Shown here: positions 19,663 to 29,124 of the stretch, piece by piece
How the letters are laid out: each line of letters starts with the position of its first letter
Position numbering within the stretch: the stretch's first letter is position 1
NCBI RefSeq assembly: GCF_001436645.1
Contig: NZ_AYZI01000001.1
Span: 144,673 to 208,672, forward strand
Length of the DNA stretch: 64,000 nt
Direction: 5' to 3'
Source: Fructilactobacillus florum DSM 22689 = JCM 16035
GTDB lineage: Bacteria; Bacillota; Bacilli; Lactobacillales; Lactobacillaceae
Made by a program: the position numbers and the translations under genes
The notes under the pieces: generated by a model
Told to the model about the DNA's origin: nothing
Database searches by the model: none
Seen by the model: the letters and a program-made list of their open reading frames with translations, nothing else

Positions 19663-19697
19663 AAAAAAGGCGAATTGTCTCTGACAGTTCGCCTTTT
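19663..19697 (-). terminator. Terminator of rex
   Basis: Stem AAAAGGCGAA.../...TTCGCCTTTT with a small loop and one internal mismatch, T-run on the minus strand. It overlaps the last bases of rex. Confidence 0.85.
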
Positions 19698-20331
19698 ATT
19701 TCTGATCGTAGTGGTCAATAAAGTAGATTAAAGTTTGGAGCTCGTTCGTTAAATCAACGTTGTGGACGCGAATTCGATCTGGAACTGACAACCGGATCGA
19801 CGTGAAATTCAAAATCCCCTTCACCCCAGTTTCAGCGACTTGATTCGCCACCTCCTGTGCTACTCGCGAAGGAACTGTGAGAATTGCAACCGTAATTTGC
19901 TGATCCTGTAACTGCGTCACTAGTTGCTCAATGGGATAGATAGGAACCCCGCTCTGAACCGTATTAATCTCCTGAGAATTAATGTCAAAAGCGGCCGAAA
20001 TGCGGATGTTACTATCCTGATGAAAGCTAAAGTTAAGTAGAGCATGACCCAGATTACCAACCCCGACGAGTGCAACATTGGTTAGTCGATCCTGATCGAG
20101 AATATCCTTAAAAAATGCCAGCAAGTTATCAACATCATAACCATAACCGCGCTTGCCCAAAGCCCCAAAATACGAAAAATCGCGCCGAATGGTTGCTGAG
20201 TCAACTCGAATTGCATCTGCTAATTCATTCGATGAGACCCTTGTTTTCCCACCATCATGCAAAATATTAAGGTAGCGATAGTACAATGGTAACCGCTTGG
20301 CTGTTGCACGCGGAATCTTTGTTTCTGTCAT
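19696..20331 (-). CDS. rex: Redox-sensing repressor Rex
   Basis: 211 residues. An N-terminal winged helix (about 1-80, with [20 protein letters not shown]) is followed by a Rossmann domain with [10 protein letters not shown] near 90-99. It binds DNA when NAD+ is high and leaves it when NADH binds, controlling fermentation and respiration genes. GGTGGAGG precedes the ATG. A Rex-like palindrome covers its own -35, suggesting autoregulation. Confidence 0.96.
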   Translation of the reverse strand: MTETKIPRATAKRLPLYYRYLNILHDGGKTRVSSNELADAIRVDSATIRRDFSYFGALGKRGYGYDVDNLLAFFKDILDQDRLTNVALVGVGNLGHALLNFSFHQDSNIRISAAFDINSQEINTVQSGVPIYPIEQLVTQLQDQQITVAILTVPSRVAQEVANQVAETGVKGILNFTSIRLSVPDRIRVHNVDLTNELQTLIYFIDHYDQK

Positions 20332-20375
20332 TTAATTTCCTCCACCTGACTATTATCGAAAGCCTGATAAGAATT

Positions 20376-20416
20376 ATTTTAACATAAAACAATTCTTTGT
20401 GAAAATATTTTCAAAA
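20376..20416 (-). promoter_or_regulatory. rex promoter with overlapping Rex-like palindrome
   Basis: The palindrome at 20397-20416 reads TTGTGAAAAT then ATTTTCAAAA on the plus strand, with one mismatch. It contains the Rex half-site TTGTGAA but has 6 bases between half-sites instead of the usual 4. On the minus strand TTCACA (20403-20398), 16 bases, TAAAAT (20381-20376) would be the promoter. Confidence 0.5.
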
Positions 20417-20444
20417 AATTACTGCCGTTCTGAACCTCCGTAAG

Positions 20445-20474
20445 AAAAACACTAGCCGCTGGACTAGTGTTTTT
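20445..20474 (-). terminator. Terminator overlapping the end of tsaD
   Basis: Stem AAAAACACTAG/CTAGTGTTTTT with an 8-base loop. The upstream arm is the last coding codons and stop codon of tsaD. Confidence 0.9.
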
Positions 20475-21495
20475 TTAATTGGATTCGTTCAAATTCTAAG
20501 CTAGGATTAGCATTTAAGTCTAGATCAGCTCGCACCTGATGCTTTTCTAACATCCAACCAGCGGCACCAATCATGGCAGCATTATCACCACAAAACTGTG
20601 CTGGCGCCATTACCAATCGGACTTGGTTGGCTACCGCGCTAGCGAGACGTTGACGTAATTCGTGATTAGCCGCAACTCCCCCAGCCAGGATCAACTGCTG
20701 TGCTGGATATTCATGGAGTGCGCGGACAGTTTTATCAACCAAGACATCCACTGCAGCTGCTTGGAAACTAGCTGCCAAATCGACTTGAGAAAGCTGTTCG
20801 TGTACCTGTTCTGCATGATGAACTCGGTTAATAAAGGAGCTTTTCAGCCCACTAAAGCTAAAATCATAGCCAGCTTCATCCTGCATTGCTCTCGGAAAAG
20901 CAAAAGTATCATGACCTTGCTGTGCCAGTTGATCGACTTGGGGTCCGGCTGGATAAGCCAACCCCATCGTCCGACCAACCTTGTCATAGGTCTCGCCAAC
21001 TGCATCGTCTCTGGTTTCACCAATGATTTCAAACTGGTTCTCGGTTGGCATCCATACTAATTCCGTATGCCCACCAGAAACCACCAACGCCATGGCAGGA
21101 AATTTAATTGGTTGCACAAACTGAGCTGCATAAATATGCCCAGCAATGTGATTTACCGGTAAAAGTGGTAGATGGTGCGCCCAAGCCACCGTTTTAGCTG
21201 CTGTAACTCCCACCAGCAAAGATCCCACTAATCCCGGTCCGTATGTAACTGCAACCGCACTCAAATCCGCATAGTCTACCTGAGCCGTTTGCAACGCCTG
21301 CTCTAGACAAATTGTAATCTGTTCGATGTGATGTCTGCTAGCGACCTCTGGAACTACTCCACCAAATCGTTGATGGCTTTTAATCTGCGTTGCCACTTCG
21401 TTAGCAAGCACTTTTCGACCATCACGAATTACGGCCACGCTGGTTTCATCACAACTTGTTTCAAAGGCGAGAATTAAACTTGTTTTGCTCTTCAT
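20464..21495 (-). CDS. tsaD: tRNA N6-threonylcarbamoyladenosine transferase TsaD
   Basis: Catalytic subunit that moves threonylcarbamoyl to A37 of ANN-decoding tRNAs, with TsaB and TsaE. 343 residues of the ASKHA fold. It begins [19 protein letters not shown]; metal histidines lie in [10 protein letters not shown], and VSGGHTELV and [11 protein letters not shown] are conserved. The ATG at 21495 is preferred over an upstream TTG that lies inside the end of rimI. Follows tsaB and rimI in one operon. Confidence 0.96.
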   Translation of the reverse strand: MKSKTSLILAFETSCDETSVAVIRDGRKVLANEVATQIKSHQRFGGVVPEVASRHHIEQITICLEQALQTAQVDYADLSAVAVTYGPGLVGSLLVGVTAAKTVAWAHHLPLLPVNHIAGHIYAAQFVQPIKFPAMALVVSGGHTELVWMPTENQFEIIGETRDDAVGETYDKVGRTMGLAYPAGPQVDQLAQQGHDTFAFPRAMQDEAGYDFSFSGLKSSFINRVHHAEQVHEQLSQVDLAASFQAAAVDVLVDKTVRALHEYPAQQLILAGGVAANHELRQRLASAVANQVRLVMAPAQFCGDNAAMIGAAGWMLEKHQVRADLDLNANPSLEFERIQLKKH

Positions 21496-21511
21496 TTTCA
21501 ACTCACAATCA

Positions 21512-22108
21512 TTATCTACCAAAATTTTTAGAAGCTAAAACATTCCGTTTTTCCAAGTTCAACTGAAATTCAGTCAGCCCAGTTTCAGCCCGATCCTGTT
21601 TAGCTTCTTCCTTGGTCACAAAGCCCAAATCAGTCAAAATACCCTGAGTTTTGTCATCATCATCTGAACAACAAACTAAAACTTGTTGTAACTCCATTTC
21701 ACGCGCGCGTTCAATGCAAGTGGTAATTAAAAAGTAACCTAAGCCATGGTGCTGGAACTCTGGTAAGATTGCCAACGAATCAATGATACAAAGCCGTTGG
21801 TCCCGTTTGATCACAGCATCGATAAAGCCTACCAATTCATCATGATACCGTAAGATGAAATAAAAGCGATCATGATCGTTACGTAATCCAAGTTGAAACC
21901 GTTTGCGACTCCATTTGAAACGTCCTCGGCCAGCTGCCCGACTAACCTTAACAATGTCTGGAAGATCCGTTAGCGTTCCTTTCCCTAAAAAATAATGATT
22001 CCCACAGATTTCAACCTGACGATTTTTAAAAACTAGCGCATTATCAATCTTGTTTTCCAAACGATCGTTAACGTTTTTACGATACCATTCTTTAAAGGTG
22101 CTCCACAT
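21512..22108 (-). CDS. rimI: GNAT acetyltransferase, RimI-type, with N-terminal extension
   Basis: 198 residues. The GNAT acetyl-CoA loop is at about 115-130 ([17 protein letters not shown]). RimI acetylates the N-terminal alanine of ribosomal protein S18. This one carries about 45 extra N-terminal residues ([20 protein letters not shown]...), and the fold begins near [11 protein letters not shown]. Its start overlaps the end of tsaB by 17 bases. The specificity is inferred from the tsaB-rimI-tsaD order. Confidence 0.87.
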   Translation of the reverse strand: MWSTFKEWYRKNVNDRLENKIDNALVFKNRQVEICGNHYFLGKGTLTDLPDIVKVSRAAGRGRFKWSRKRFQLGLRNDHDRFYFILRYHDELVGFIDAVIKRDQRLCIIDSLAILPEFQHHGLGYFLITTCIERAREMELQQVLVCCSDDDDKTQGILTDLGFVTKEEAKQDRAETGLTEFQLNLEKRNVLASKNFGR

Positions 22109-22817
22109 AATTGTGCTGTTCCTCTCCTGGATGTTCTCGTTGCCAATCTGCTTCCGCCTGGGTCAATCGCAAGTATCTTGGCACAAAATGATCTACATCG
22201 GTAACCACTGCTTGTTTCTGCCCGGCTAATCCCAATTCTCCAGCTTGGGGAAGGGCTTTTGGTCCTGATACTACTACTGCCGTAGGAAAAGATTCCTTAA
22301 TCTGATCCACAAAATGTAGCGTATCTTGACCGACAAACAACAAGTTATCATGGAATTTTTGTAGTTCTAAAATCCACCGCGAGAATGCCACATGTCGATC
22401 AGGGAGTACCGTTTTCAAACCAGCTGGTTCGGTTTGGTAAACTCCCGAAAATACCAAGTCATTACGCGCATCAAATAATGGAACAATCAAACGATTAGTA
22501 TCACTAAAGTTCAGCGCTAAAGTGGCTAAACTAGAAATTCCAACTAATTGAATCTTAAGGGTGGTCGCTAGTACTTTCCCAATCGTAACTGCAACCCGCA
22601 GACCGGTATATGAACCCGGTCCATTAGCTACGACGACTCGATCAAGGTCGGTTGGCTGCAAGTGCGCCCGCTCTAACAACTCTGCTACTAAGGGCAAGGC
22701 AAATGCGGCATGTTTTCGTTCCGTTGTAATAGTCGTCGTTGCTAATAGCTGGTTGCCGTCCAACACCGCCGCGGTTAGCGGGCGGTTGGAGGTGTCCAGT
22801 GCCAATACTTTCATCAT
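22092..22817 (-). CDS. tsaB: tRNA threonylcarbamoyladenosine biosynthesis protein TsaB
   Basis: Non-catalytic ASKHA partner that activates TsaD. 241 residues, beginning MMKVLALDTSNRPLTAAVLD, with VVANGPGSYTGLRVAV as the family signature. Two tandem ATGs (22817, 22814) follow AGAAG; either could be used. It begins 9 bases after the acyl-ACP thioesterase and overlaps rimI. Confidence 0.95.
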   Translation of the reverse strand: MMKVLALDTSNRPLTAAVLDGNQLLATTTITTERKHAAFALPLVAELLERAHLQPTDLDRVVVANGPGSYTGLRVAVTIGKVLATTLKIQLVGISSLATLALNFSDTNRLIVPLFDARNDLVFSGVYQTEPAGLKTVLPDRHVAFSRWILELQKFHDNLLFVGQDTLHFVDQIKESFPTAVVVSGPKALPQAGELGLAGQKQAVVTDVDHFVPRYLRLTQAEADWQREHPGEEQHNYVEHL

Positions 22818-22826
22818 TATCACTTC

Positions 22827-23579
22827 TTATTCTAAGTTTTCCCATTTAATTTGGGCTGTCGCAGAAACTTGTTCTTGGACTAGTATTTGGTGAACCGACC
22901 AATCATAACCAGTTTCAGCAGGAAGGACTGTTGCTCGGCTGGTAACCGCGTCACCATAACGAACTTCATCAGCAAACTTAATGCTAAATCCGACCGCCCG
23001 GTGCGCTTTTAAAAATGAAAACGGTAGGGTATCGACCATCCAACCAATATAATGAGTATTACTAACATGTCCATTAAAGTCAATATCCGAAAATCGAACC
23101 GGATAATTAGTACTAATAACCTCTTCTGAAGGTAATTTTTGGATCTTTTGCATCCGCCCAATTCGATGAACTCGTTCACTGCCGTATGGCGTCACCATCT
23201 CCGGATTTATTTTTACCATCTTGCGAGTTTTTAAATCCATCGTTACCCAAAGGCTAGTAACTGAAACTAACAACTGACCATCAGTAGTACGAGCCCAAAA
23301 ATTACGCCGCGCAAAATTATTGGTATATTCAGAGCCTTGGGTTGAAACTTCCAGGCGTTCATTGGCGCGTGGCAAGCGCATAATAGTGACGTCGTATTGA
23401 ATTACAACCCAGGTAGCCCCCGCTTGTTGGACTCGATTAATTCCAACTGCCAAATCATTAGACTGATCCTCAGAAACTTGCACAATGGTATCAATTAAAT
23501 ACTGCAGATTAATATCACCATGAAGATCTGTTTCAAAATTTGCAACCTGAACCGGTTCTGAAAAAATTTTTGCTACCAT
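22827..23579 (-). CDS. Acyl-ACP thioesterase
   Basis: 250 residues with two hot-dog folds: about 1-130 with LQYLIDTIVQVSED, and 150-250 with the RFSDIDFNGHVSNTHYIGW active-site block. It releases free fatty acids from acyl-carrier protein, setting chain length and free fatty acid output. This plant FatA-like family is common in lactobacilli beside rsmI and tsaB. Substrate length cannot be judged by eye. Confidence 0.9.
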   Translation of the reverse strand: MVAKIFSEPVQVANFETDLHGDINLQYLIDTIVQVSEDQSNDLAVGINRVQQAGATWVVIQYDVTIMRLPRANERLEVSTQGSEYTNNFARRNFWARTTDGQLLVSVTSLWVTMDLKTRKMVKINPEMVTPYGSERVHRIGRMQKIQKLPSEEVISTNYPVRFSDIDFNGHVSNTHYIGWMVDTLPFSFLKAHRAVGFSIKFADEVRYGDAVTSRATVLPAETGYDWSVHQILVQEQVSATAQIKWENLE

Positions 23580-23594
23580 AATACATTAACGCTC

Positions 23595-24473
23595 CTAAGT
23601 AAGCTGATGATATTCATTGTATACATCTTGTCGAACTACCTGGTTTAACTTTGCTACTTGCTTAATGGCTTCATTTGGTTTTGCTCCGTGGTTAATTAAT
23701 GCTTGCACTTGTGCTCTCAAGGTCAGTTTAGCCATCGGGTTAACCGGCTGATCCGGTTCTTGATTAGAATTACCTGCAACCAAAATCACAAACTCACCCC
23801 GAATGTTAGTCGCTTCACTCCAGACCACGAGCTCACTTAAGGTTCCCCGCACGTATTCTTCGTGCCGCTTAGTAAGTTCACGTCCCAACGCTGCATCCCG
23901 ATCTCCCAGAACCTGCAGAAGTTGCTTTAATGTTTGCTTAAGTCGATGGGGAGCCTCATAAAAAATCAAAGTTGCTGTAATCGACTGTAAGTGTTGTAAC
24001 TCGGTTCGTTGCTCTCGGGGTTTCCGTTTTAAAAAACCATAAAACATAAACGGTTGCGCCGGCAACCCGGAAGCAATTAAACTCGTTAATCCAGCATTTG
24101 CTCCTGGCAGGCTCACCACTGGGATTTGGTGCGTTAGACATTGCTGCACCAAATCCTGCCCTGGATCACTGATTGAGGGCATTCCTGCATCACTAACTTG
24201 GGCAATCGTCTGCCCCATTTTCAATTTTTGGATTAATTCTGGAGTTCGTGTGGTTGCGTTATGCTCATGAAAACTAATTTGTTTAGTTTTAATCTCAAAA
24301 TGATTTAATAGCTTTTGCGTGTTGCGGGTATCTTCTGCAGCAATTAAATCTACTAATTTTAAAATCCGTAAAGCCCGCAAGGTAATGTCTTCGAGGTTGC
24401 CAATCGGAGTGGGGACTAAATATAAAGTTCCCATCGTCATGGACTTAAAACTAGATTGCGTCTGAAGCGTCAT
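23595..24473 (-). CDS. rsmI: 16S rRNA (cytidine-1402-2'-O)-methyltransferase RsmI
   Basis: SAM-dependent ribose methyltransferase acting on C1402 in the decoding centre. 292 residues of the tetrapyrrole-methylase fold. The core begins at GTLYLVPTPIGNLEDITLRA (about residue 15), with AEDTRNTQKLL and VSDAGMPSISDPG. GGGGAG lies 9 bases before the ATG at 24473; a later ATG (24440) is possible. It follows yabA by 3 bases. Confidence 0.95.
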   Translation of the reverse strand: MTLQTQSSFKSMTMGTLYLVPTPIGNLEDITLRALRILKLVDLIAAEDTRNTQKLLNHFEIKTKQISFHEHNATTRTPELIQKLKMGQTIAQVSDAGMPSISDPGQDLVQQCLTHQIPVVSLPGANAGLTSLIASGLPAQPFMFYGFLKRKPREQRTELQHLQSITATLIFYEAPHRLKQTLKQLLQVLGDRDAALGRELTKRHEEYVRGTLSELVVWSEATNIRGEFVILVAGNSNQEPDQPVNPMAKLTLRAQVQALINHGAKPNEAIKQVAKLNQVVRQDVYNEYHQLT

Positions 24474-24476
24474 CAG

Positions 24477-24791
24477 CTATCGCTCCCCGTAAATAATTTC
24501 CGTACAAAAGATACAACTTTCATTTTGTAATCGGCTTTTACCATAATACTGATTACAAATATGATAACCGTCATTATAAAGTTTCTCTAAATTTTGCTTT
24601 GATTTGGAAAGTACTTGCACACCCTGATGCTTTTTTTCATGGGCATCCAATAAATCATGCAGGTGCTGGTTTTCAATCCGAAGCTCCTCATTTTCTGCCA
24701 ACATCTTCACCACCTGGTGCTGCATGGTTGCGAGATTGGCAGTCAACTGCTTGAACTCCATTATTAAATCATCAGTGTTTTCAGTCGGCAA
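24477..24791 (-). CDS. yabA: Replication initiation control protein YabA
   Basis: 104 residues. An N-terminal coiled coil (about 8-60) precedes a C-terminal zinc module with HICNQYYG and CIFC. YabA binds DnaA and DnaN to limit re-initiation of replication. The start appears to be the TTG at 24791; the nearest ATG (codon 11) lacks a ribosome site. It sits between holB and rsmI, as in Bacillus. Confidence 0.92.
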   Translation of the reverse strand: MPTENTDDLIMEFKQLTANLATMQHQVVKMLAENEELRIENQHLHDLLDAHEKKHQGVQVLSKSKQNLEKLYNDGYHICNQYYGKSRLQNESCIFCTEIIYGER

Positions 24792-24811
24792 AATTGGTCA
24801 TTCCTTTCACA

Positions 24812-25825
24812 TTACTGAAATTCCCTAAGGCTTTTAAGCGTAATTGCTTCTAAAATATTTTGAAAACTAACGTTATTTTGCTGAAAACGACTAATGGTTA
24901 AAACATTTTCAATAATAGCGATTAGTTGCTGATCAGACAAGGAGTTTGCTGCTTGCTGCATCATTTTGTAATCATCACCAAAAGCCAGCTGTTCCGAACC
25001 AGTGCCTTGATATTTAACTTGAAGGACCTCTTGAAAGAGGAAACAAATCATTTGAATTGTAACGTCTTGATCATTACGATCTCTCATCAGCGGCACCAGA
25101 TTGGTTTGAACCGTTAAAAAAGCCTGCCAATCACCCTGGAGCAGCCAGCGAAACCAACGCTCTAACCCCTGCTTACTCTTTACAATCCAGTCGTCCTCTG
25201 TGAGTCGCTCAATTTGTCGAGCATCACTAGTCAAGTTTAACAGTAATTGGATTGTACTGTGAGGTAAGGGACCCTGCTTTAACTTAGTTTTTAGCTCCGC
25301 TTGATCTTGAACAGCTAATTCCACTACTTGTGTCCGTGAAATAATGGTTGGCAATAAGCGGTGGTAATTATTTGTCAACAAAAAGACCGTTACGTGCGTG
25401 GGGGGTTCTTCTAATGACTTTAATAAACTATTAGCCGCTTCCGTCGTCATGGTTTCGGCTTCAGAAATAATAAACACCTTTTGTTGTCCTTCAACCGCAC
25501 TCTTAGAAAATTCGCGGCGAACCTCTCGAATCTGGTCAACTTTCAAACTGCTCCCGGTTGGTTTCACCATTAAAACATCCGGATGCTCCCCGGCTGCAAT
25601 TCGCAAACATTCGTTGCATTTACCGCAAGGAACCCCAGTTGCTTGCACATTACTACAAAATAGTCGCATGGTGAGTAGCAACGCTAAATTTTTTTTACCG
25701 ACGCCACTAGTTCCGCTAAACAAATAAGCATGACTTAACTCATGCTTAGCAATTACTTGTAAGAAGTGATGCTCTAACTCCGGTTGTTGCATTTCTACTG
25801 CCGTCAACACTTGAGCCGCTTTCAT
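24812..25825 (-). CDS. holB: DNA polymerase III subunit delta'
   Basis: Clamp-loader subunit of the replicative polymerase. 337 residues. An AAA+ P-loop GTSGVGKKN sits near 38-46, with zinc cysteines in VPCGKCNEC, and SRTQVVEL in the sensor region. It shares the N-terminal fold with DnaX, encoded upstream in the same run. Between darA and yabA. Confidence 0.93.
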   Translation of the reverse strand: MKAAQVLTAVEMQQPELEHHFLQVIAKHELSHAYLFSGTSGVGKKNLALLLTMRLFCSNVQATGVPCGKCNECLRIAAGEHPDVLMVKPTGSSLKVDQIREVRREFSKSAVEGQQKVFIISEAETMTTEAANSLLKSLEEPPTHVTVFLLTNNYHRLLPTIISRTQVVELAVQDQAELKTKLKQGPLPHSTIQLLLNLTSDARQIERLTEDDWIVKSKQGLERWFRWLLQGDWQAFLTVQTNLVPLMRDRNDQDVTIQMICFLFQEVLQVKYQGTGSEQLAFGDDYKMMQQAANSLSDQQLIAIIENVLTISRFQQNNVSFQNILEAITLKSLREFQ

Positions 25826-25836
25826 GGTCTCGTCTC

Positions 25837-26163
25837 CTAAAAATGATAAAAATTATCCATGGGCAGCACCATGACTGTTGCTCCGCCAACTTGTACTTCA
25901 ACCGGGTATGACGTATCACTAATACTTCCGACTAGGTTAATCGGTGGGGTCACGTACTGTGAGCGTGCCTGACAAACTTCCTTAATGGTATCTAGGACTT
26001 CCTTAACCCGTTGATCCTCAATTCCAATTAAATACGTGATATTTTTAGCCTTCAAAAAACCACCCTTAGTTGCTAACTGCGTTGCAATGATTTTTTGGTG
26101 GTTAAGCTGATTTTGTAGCTTGGTAGAATCTTTTTCCTGAACAATTGCTACCACAAGTTTCAT
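25837..26163 (-). CDS. darA: Cyclic di-AMP receptor DarA/PstA (YaaQ)
   Basis: 108 residues of the PII-like family. It has ATKGGFLKAKNITYLIGIED and the C-terminal TVMVLPMDNFYHF. DarA trimers bind c-di-AMP; the downstream partner is not settled. AAGGAG-type spacing from tmk (11 bases) shows cotranscription. Notable because a KimA-type importer, another c-di-AMP target in Bacillus, is in the same window. Confidence 0.94.
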   Translation of the reverse strand: MKLVVAIVQEKDSTKLQNQLNHQKIIATQLATKGGFLKAKNITYLIGIEDQRVKEVLDTIKEVCQARSQYVTPPINLVGSISDTSYPVEVQVGGATVMVLPMDNFYHF

Positions 26164-26174
26164 AAGCGTCTCCT

Positions 26175-26813
26175 TTACAAAAAATAGGATGCAAACTGTT
26201 GCGAAATTACCGCTAAAACTTTTTGAGTTACTACTGCAACTGGCTGCGTGGCATCAATCACAACCATTCGCTGGGGATTATTAGCGGCAATTTTATCATA
26301 GGCTGTCTGAACCCGCACATAAAAATCACGTTGTTGCTGGTCTAATTGATTTTGCTGCTTTGTTTCTCGGGTTTGAATGCGTTCCAGTGCCACCGCAACG
26401 GGTAATTTTAAGTAAAAAGTCAAGGTTGGTAGCACTCCCTCCGTCGCGAACTGATTCATTTCCAGGATATTTTCAATTCCCAGCTGCTGACCACCGCCTT
26501 GATACGCTAGTGAACTATCGAGATATCGGTCACATAAAATCAGTTGATTATTATGAAGCGCTGGTAAAATCCGCCGTGTAAGGTGTTGTCGGCGAGCTGC
26601 TGCAAAGAGGAGTGCCGTACTCCGTGGATCCAATGCGTTATTGTGATCAAAAATAAAAGAGCGAATCTGTTCGGCCAGTTGATCTCCGCCAGGTTCCCGA
26701 GTGGTGACCAGCTGCGCCCCCAATCGGGGAATTAGATCCTGAACAACCTGCTGCATTACCGTCGTTTTTCCAGAGCCATCGAGACCTTCAAATGTGATAA
26801 GCTTCCCTGTCAT
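26175..26813 (-). CDS. tmk: Thymidylate kinase
   Basis: Phosphorylates dTMP to dTDP. 212 residues. P-loop GLDGSGKT at 10-17, the DRY-like block LCDRYLDSSLAYQG near 95, and the LID region with QTRETKQQNQ. No strong Shine-Dalgarno is visible before the ATG, which is unusual for this window. The gene is separated from the upstream ABC transporter by a terminator. Confidence 0.96.
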   Translation of the reverse strand: MTGKLITFEGLDGSGKTTVMQQVVQDLIPRLGAQLVTTREPGGDQLAEQIRSFIFDHNNALDPRSTALLFAAARRQHLTRRILPALHNNQLILCDRYLDSSLAYQGGGQQLGIENILEMNQFATEGVLPTLTFYLKLPVAVALERIQTRETKQQNQLDQQQRDFYVRVQTAYDKIAANNPQRMVVIDATQPVAVVTQKVLAVISQQFASYFL

Positions 26814-26893
26814 CTGTTTTGCCGTCCAATCATTAATCTAATCTAATTGTACTTTAAAATCGTTGTCTATTCTAGTTAAACTGTTTCCAAACA

Positions 26894-26921
26894 AAAAAGG
26901 CTGATTAATCTCAGCCTTTTT
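26894..26921 (-). terminator. Terminator after the ABC transporter
   Basis: An 11-base perfect stem AAAAAGGCTGA/TCAGCCTTTTT with a 6-base loop, so tmk and the genes after it probably have their own promoter. Confidence 0.9.
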
Positions 26922-26925
26922 AAAA

Positions 26926-28863
26926 TCATTCTGCACTTAAGCTTACCACTGGGTCAACTCGCGCAGCCTTTAATGCAGGTGCTAACGCTGCCAGTAAACA
27001 AATTACCACCGAAACAATTACTCCAAAGAGTACATTTCCAACACTAATTTGCATTAGTGAGTAGTGAATCCCAGAATTAGTGAGATGATTAATCCCCAAT
27101 TCTAAGACATAGGCTAAAATCACTGCGATAAGTGATGCAAAAAATCCTAGGATGGCCGCCTCAAAAATAAAGAGGTGCCGAATATTTCGTTTAGTAAAGC
27201 CCAAAGCCCGTAAAATTCCAATTTCTTGGGTTCGTTCAGAAACACTGATATATAGAACTACAATGATCATAATGGTAGAAACTAATAATGAGATCGCAGC
27301 AATTGAAGTCAACACTCCCACTGCAATGTTAACATACGTATTCAAAGTCGATACAATGCTACCAGCTCCAGTAATTTGAAAATCAGCTTTGCCGGTACTA
27401 CTGTGTAAAGCTTTTATTTTATTTTGAACCGGCTCCACATTTTTTACTCCGCCGGCAATATCAACCGACAAAAAGTTTGGACTAAAGTCCACCCCACCGG
27501 CACGATACATCGAAGCCAACGTATCATAAGAAATCACTGCTGGCGTGCCACTTAAGCTATCAGAAACGCCACTTATTGTAACTTCTTGCTGTAAAATTTT
27601 AGGTTGCGCCTGACTGCCCCCTGCATTAATGTACAGCATCAGCTTGTTTCCTTTAACAGCGTATGGATTCTTTTTGTTGATTTTTTGGGCGTCGCCCTTA
27701 CTAATGAGAATTTCATTTTTACCGGGGATTTTCCCCGTCTTGATATTCTTCGTCTTGATGGTGTGATCGTAAGTTTGAATGGTTTGCAGATGGATATTCT
27801 TGTTGCCTTGGCGAAGCTGACCACCAGTGACTGCAAAATAACCCTTTGAAACACTTTTTACATGCTTAATTTTTTCTAATTTTTTCTGGTCCTGGTTGGT
27901 TAGTTTGATCTGTTTTGTCTGATCGTCCCCCGTTTTTTTAGTCACTTGAATCGTGTTAGGGTTGATTTGCGAGTAAATCTCATGGTTAATATATCCCTTT
28001 GCTCCATTACCCAGCCCCAACATGATAATCACACTAAAAATACCAATGGCTGCACCAATCATAATCAAAATATTTCGTTTCAGATTATAGCAAAAATGTT
28101 CCCAGGCCATCCTGAACATGGCGAATGAGCTAGCTACCTTAGAATGGAATGAGTTGTTTTCTTGAACAACTGGGAATGGATCTTTTAGCTGATGATCACT
28201 ATCAATCACTCCATTTGCCAGATGGACAATTCGCGTCCCATAGTCGGCTACGATTTGTGAATGAGTAACCGCAATGACTAACTTGCCAGACTTAGCAATG
28301 TCATTCATCAGCTTCAAAATCTCATCAGTATTCTGGGCATCGAGTGCTCCAGTAGGTTCATCTGCGATAATGATTTCAGGATCTGCTGCTAACGCTCTCG
28401 CAATCGAAACTCGTTGCTTTTGACCTCCCGAAAGCTGGTTAGGATATTTATTTTGATGATCAGCCAGCCCAACTTGTTTTAACAAATCACGAGCCCGCTG
28501 TTCTTGTTCTTGTTTATTCATCGTAGTCATCTCAAGCGCTACGATTACATTTTCTTTAACCGTTAGATGACTAACTAAATTAAAACTTTGAAAAATGAAC
28601 CCAATGGTACTCCGCCGGTACTCATCCAACTGTTGGCTAGTCTCGCGTTTGAGCGACTTTCCATTTAACAGCACATCTCCTTGATAGTTACCATCGAGAC
28701 CAGCAATGATATTCATTAAAGTGGTCTTTCCCCCACCAGATTCGCCTAAGATGGAAACAAATTCTCCCTTAGAAAACTGGAGGTTGATTCCATTTAAAAC
28801 TTGAAAATGTTGATTATCAACTTCATAACTTTTCTTAATATCCTTTAGTTCTAGATACGCCAT
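26926..28863 (-). CDS. MacB-like ABC transporter, ATPase fused to FtsX-type permease
   Basis: 645 residues in one chain. The ATPase has Walker A GESGGGKT (40-47), signature LSGGQ (144-148) and Walker B IIIADEP (164-170). One membrane helix is near 262-285. An extracellular MacB-type domain follows, then three helices near 525-640 with VSERTQEIGILRALGF. MacB-like exporters or mechanotransmitters move peptides, antibiotics or lipoproteins; the substrate here is unknown. No adaptor or two-component genes are adjacent. It sits 11 bases after yaaL, inside an otherwise conserved recR-yaaL-tmk block. Confidence 0.88.
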   Translation of the reverse strand: MAYLELKDIKKSYEVDNQHFQVLNGINLQFSKGEFVSILGESGGGKTTLMNIIAGLDGNYQGDVLLNGKSLKRETSQQLDEYRRSTIGFIFQSFNLVSHLTVKENVIVALEMTTMNKQEQEQRARDLLKQVGLADHQNKYPNQLSGGQKQRVSIARALAADPEIIIADEPTGALDAQNTDEILKLMNDIAKSGKLVIAVTHSQIVADYGTRIVHLANGVIDSDHQLKDPFPVVQENNSFHSKVASSFAMFRMAWEHFCYNLKRNILIMIGAAIGIFSVIIMLGLGNGAKGYINHEIYSQINPNTIQVTKKTGDDQTKQIKLTNQDQKKLEKIKHVKSVSKGYFAVTGGQLRQGNKNIHLQTIQTYDHTIKTKNIKTGKIPGKNEILISKGDAQKINKKNPYAVKGNKLMLYINAGGSQAQPKILQQEVTISGVSDSLSGTPAVISYDTLASMYRAGGVDFSPNFLSVDIAGGVKNVEPVQNKIKALHSSTGKADFQITGAGSIVSTLNTYVNIAVGVLTSIAAISLLVSTIMIIVVLYISVSERTQEIGILRALGFTKRNIRHLFIFEAAILGFFASLIAVILAYVLELGINHLTNSGIHYSLMQISVGNVLFGVIVSVVICLLAALAPALKAARVDPVVSLSAE

Positions 28864-28874
28864 TACTTGCTCCT

Positions 28875-29117
28875 TTAATTATCGTAGACACTGGGTTGAA
28901 TCCGAGTATTTTTTAAACGTCGTTTACGTGATTGTCGGTACATAAATTCGTACTTTTGTTTGGCGAGTTCCGTCTGAGCAATAACTTGCGGATCAACATC
29001 AGCAACCGCCTGTTCTGTTTGCTGAGCTTGATCCCAGTCCTGCTTGAGCAGATTAATTGAAGTTAACAATGACTCATCATACATTTGTTTGAAGTTTTTT
29101 TGTCTAAATTTGAACAT
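28875..29117 (-). CDS. yaaL: YaaL family small protein (DUF2508)
   Basis: 80 residues, mostly charged and helical, ending IQPSVYDN. The family is conserved between recR and tmk or bofA in Firmicutes; its function is unknown. It follows recR by 7 bases. Start ATG at 29117. Confidence 0.85.
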   Translation of the reverse strand: MFKFRQKNFKQMYDESLLTSINLLKQDWDQAQQTEQAVADVDPQVIAQTELAKQKYEFMYRQSRKRRLKNTRIQPSVYDN

Positions 29118-29124
29118 ACATCAC

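Noticed and set aside
20844..21060. Plus- and minus-strand open frames inside tsaD
   Set aside because: Shadow frames of a clearly conserved gene.
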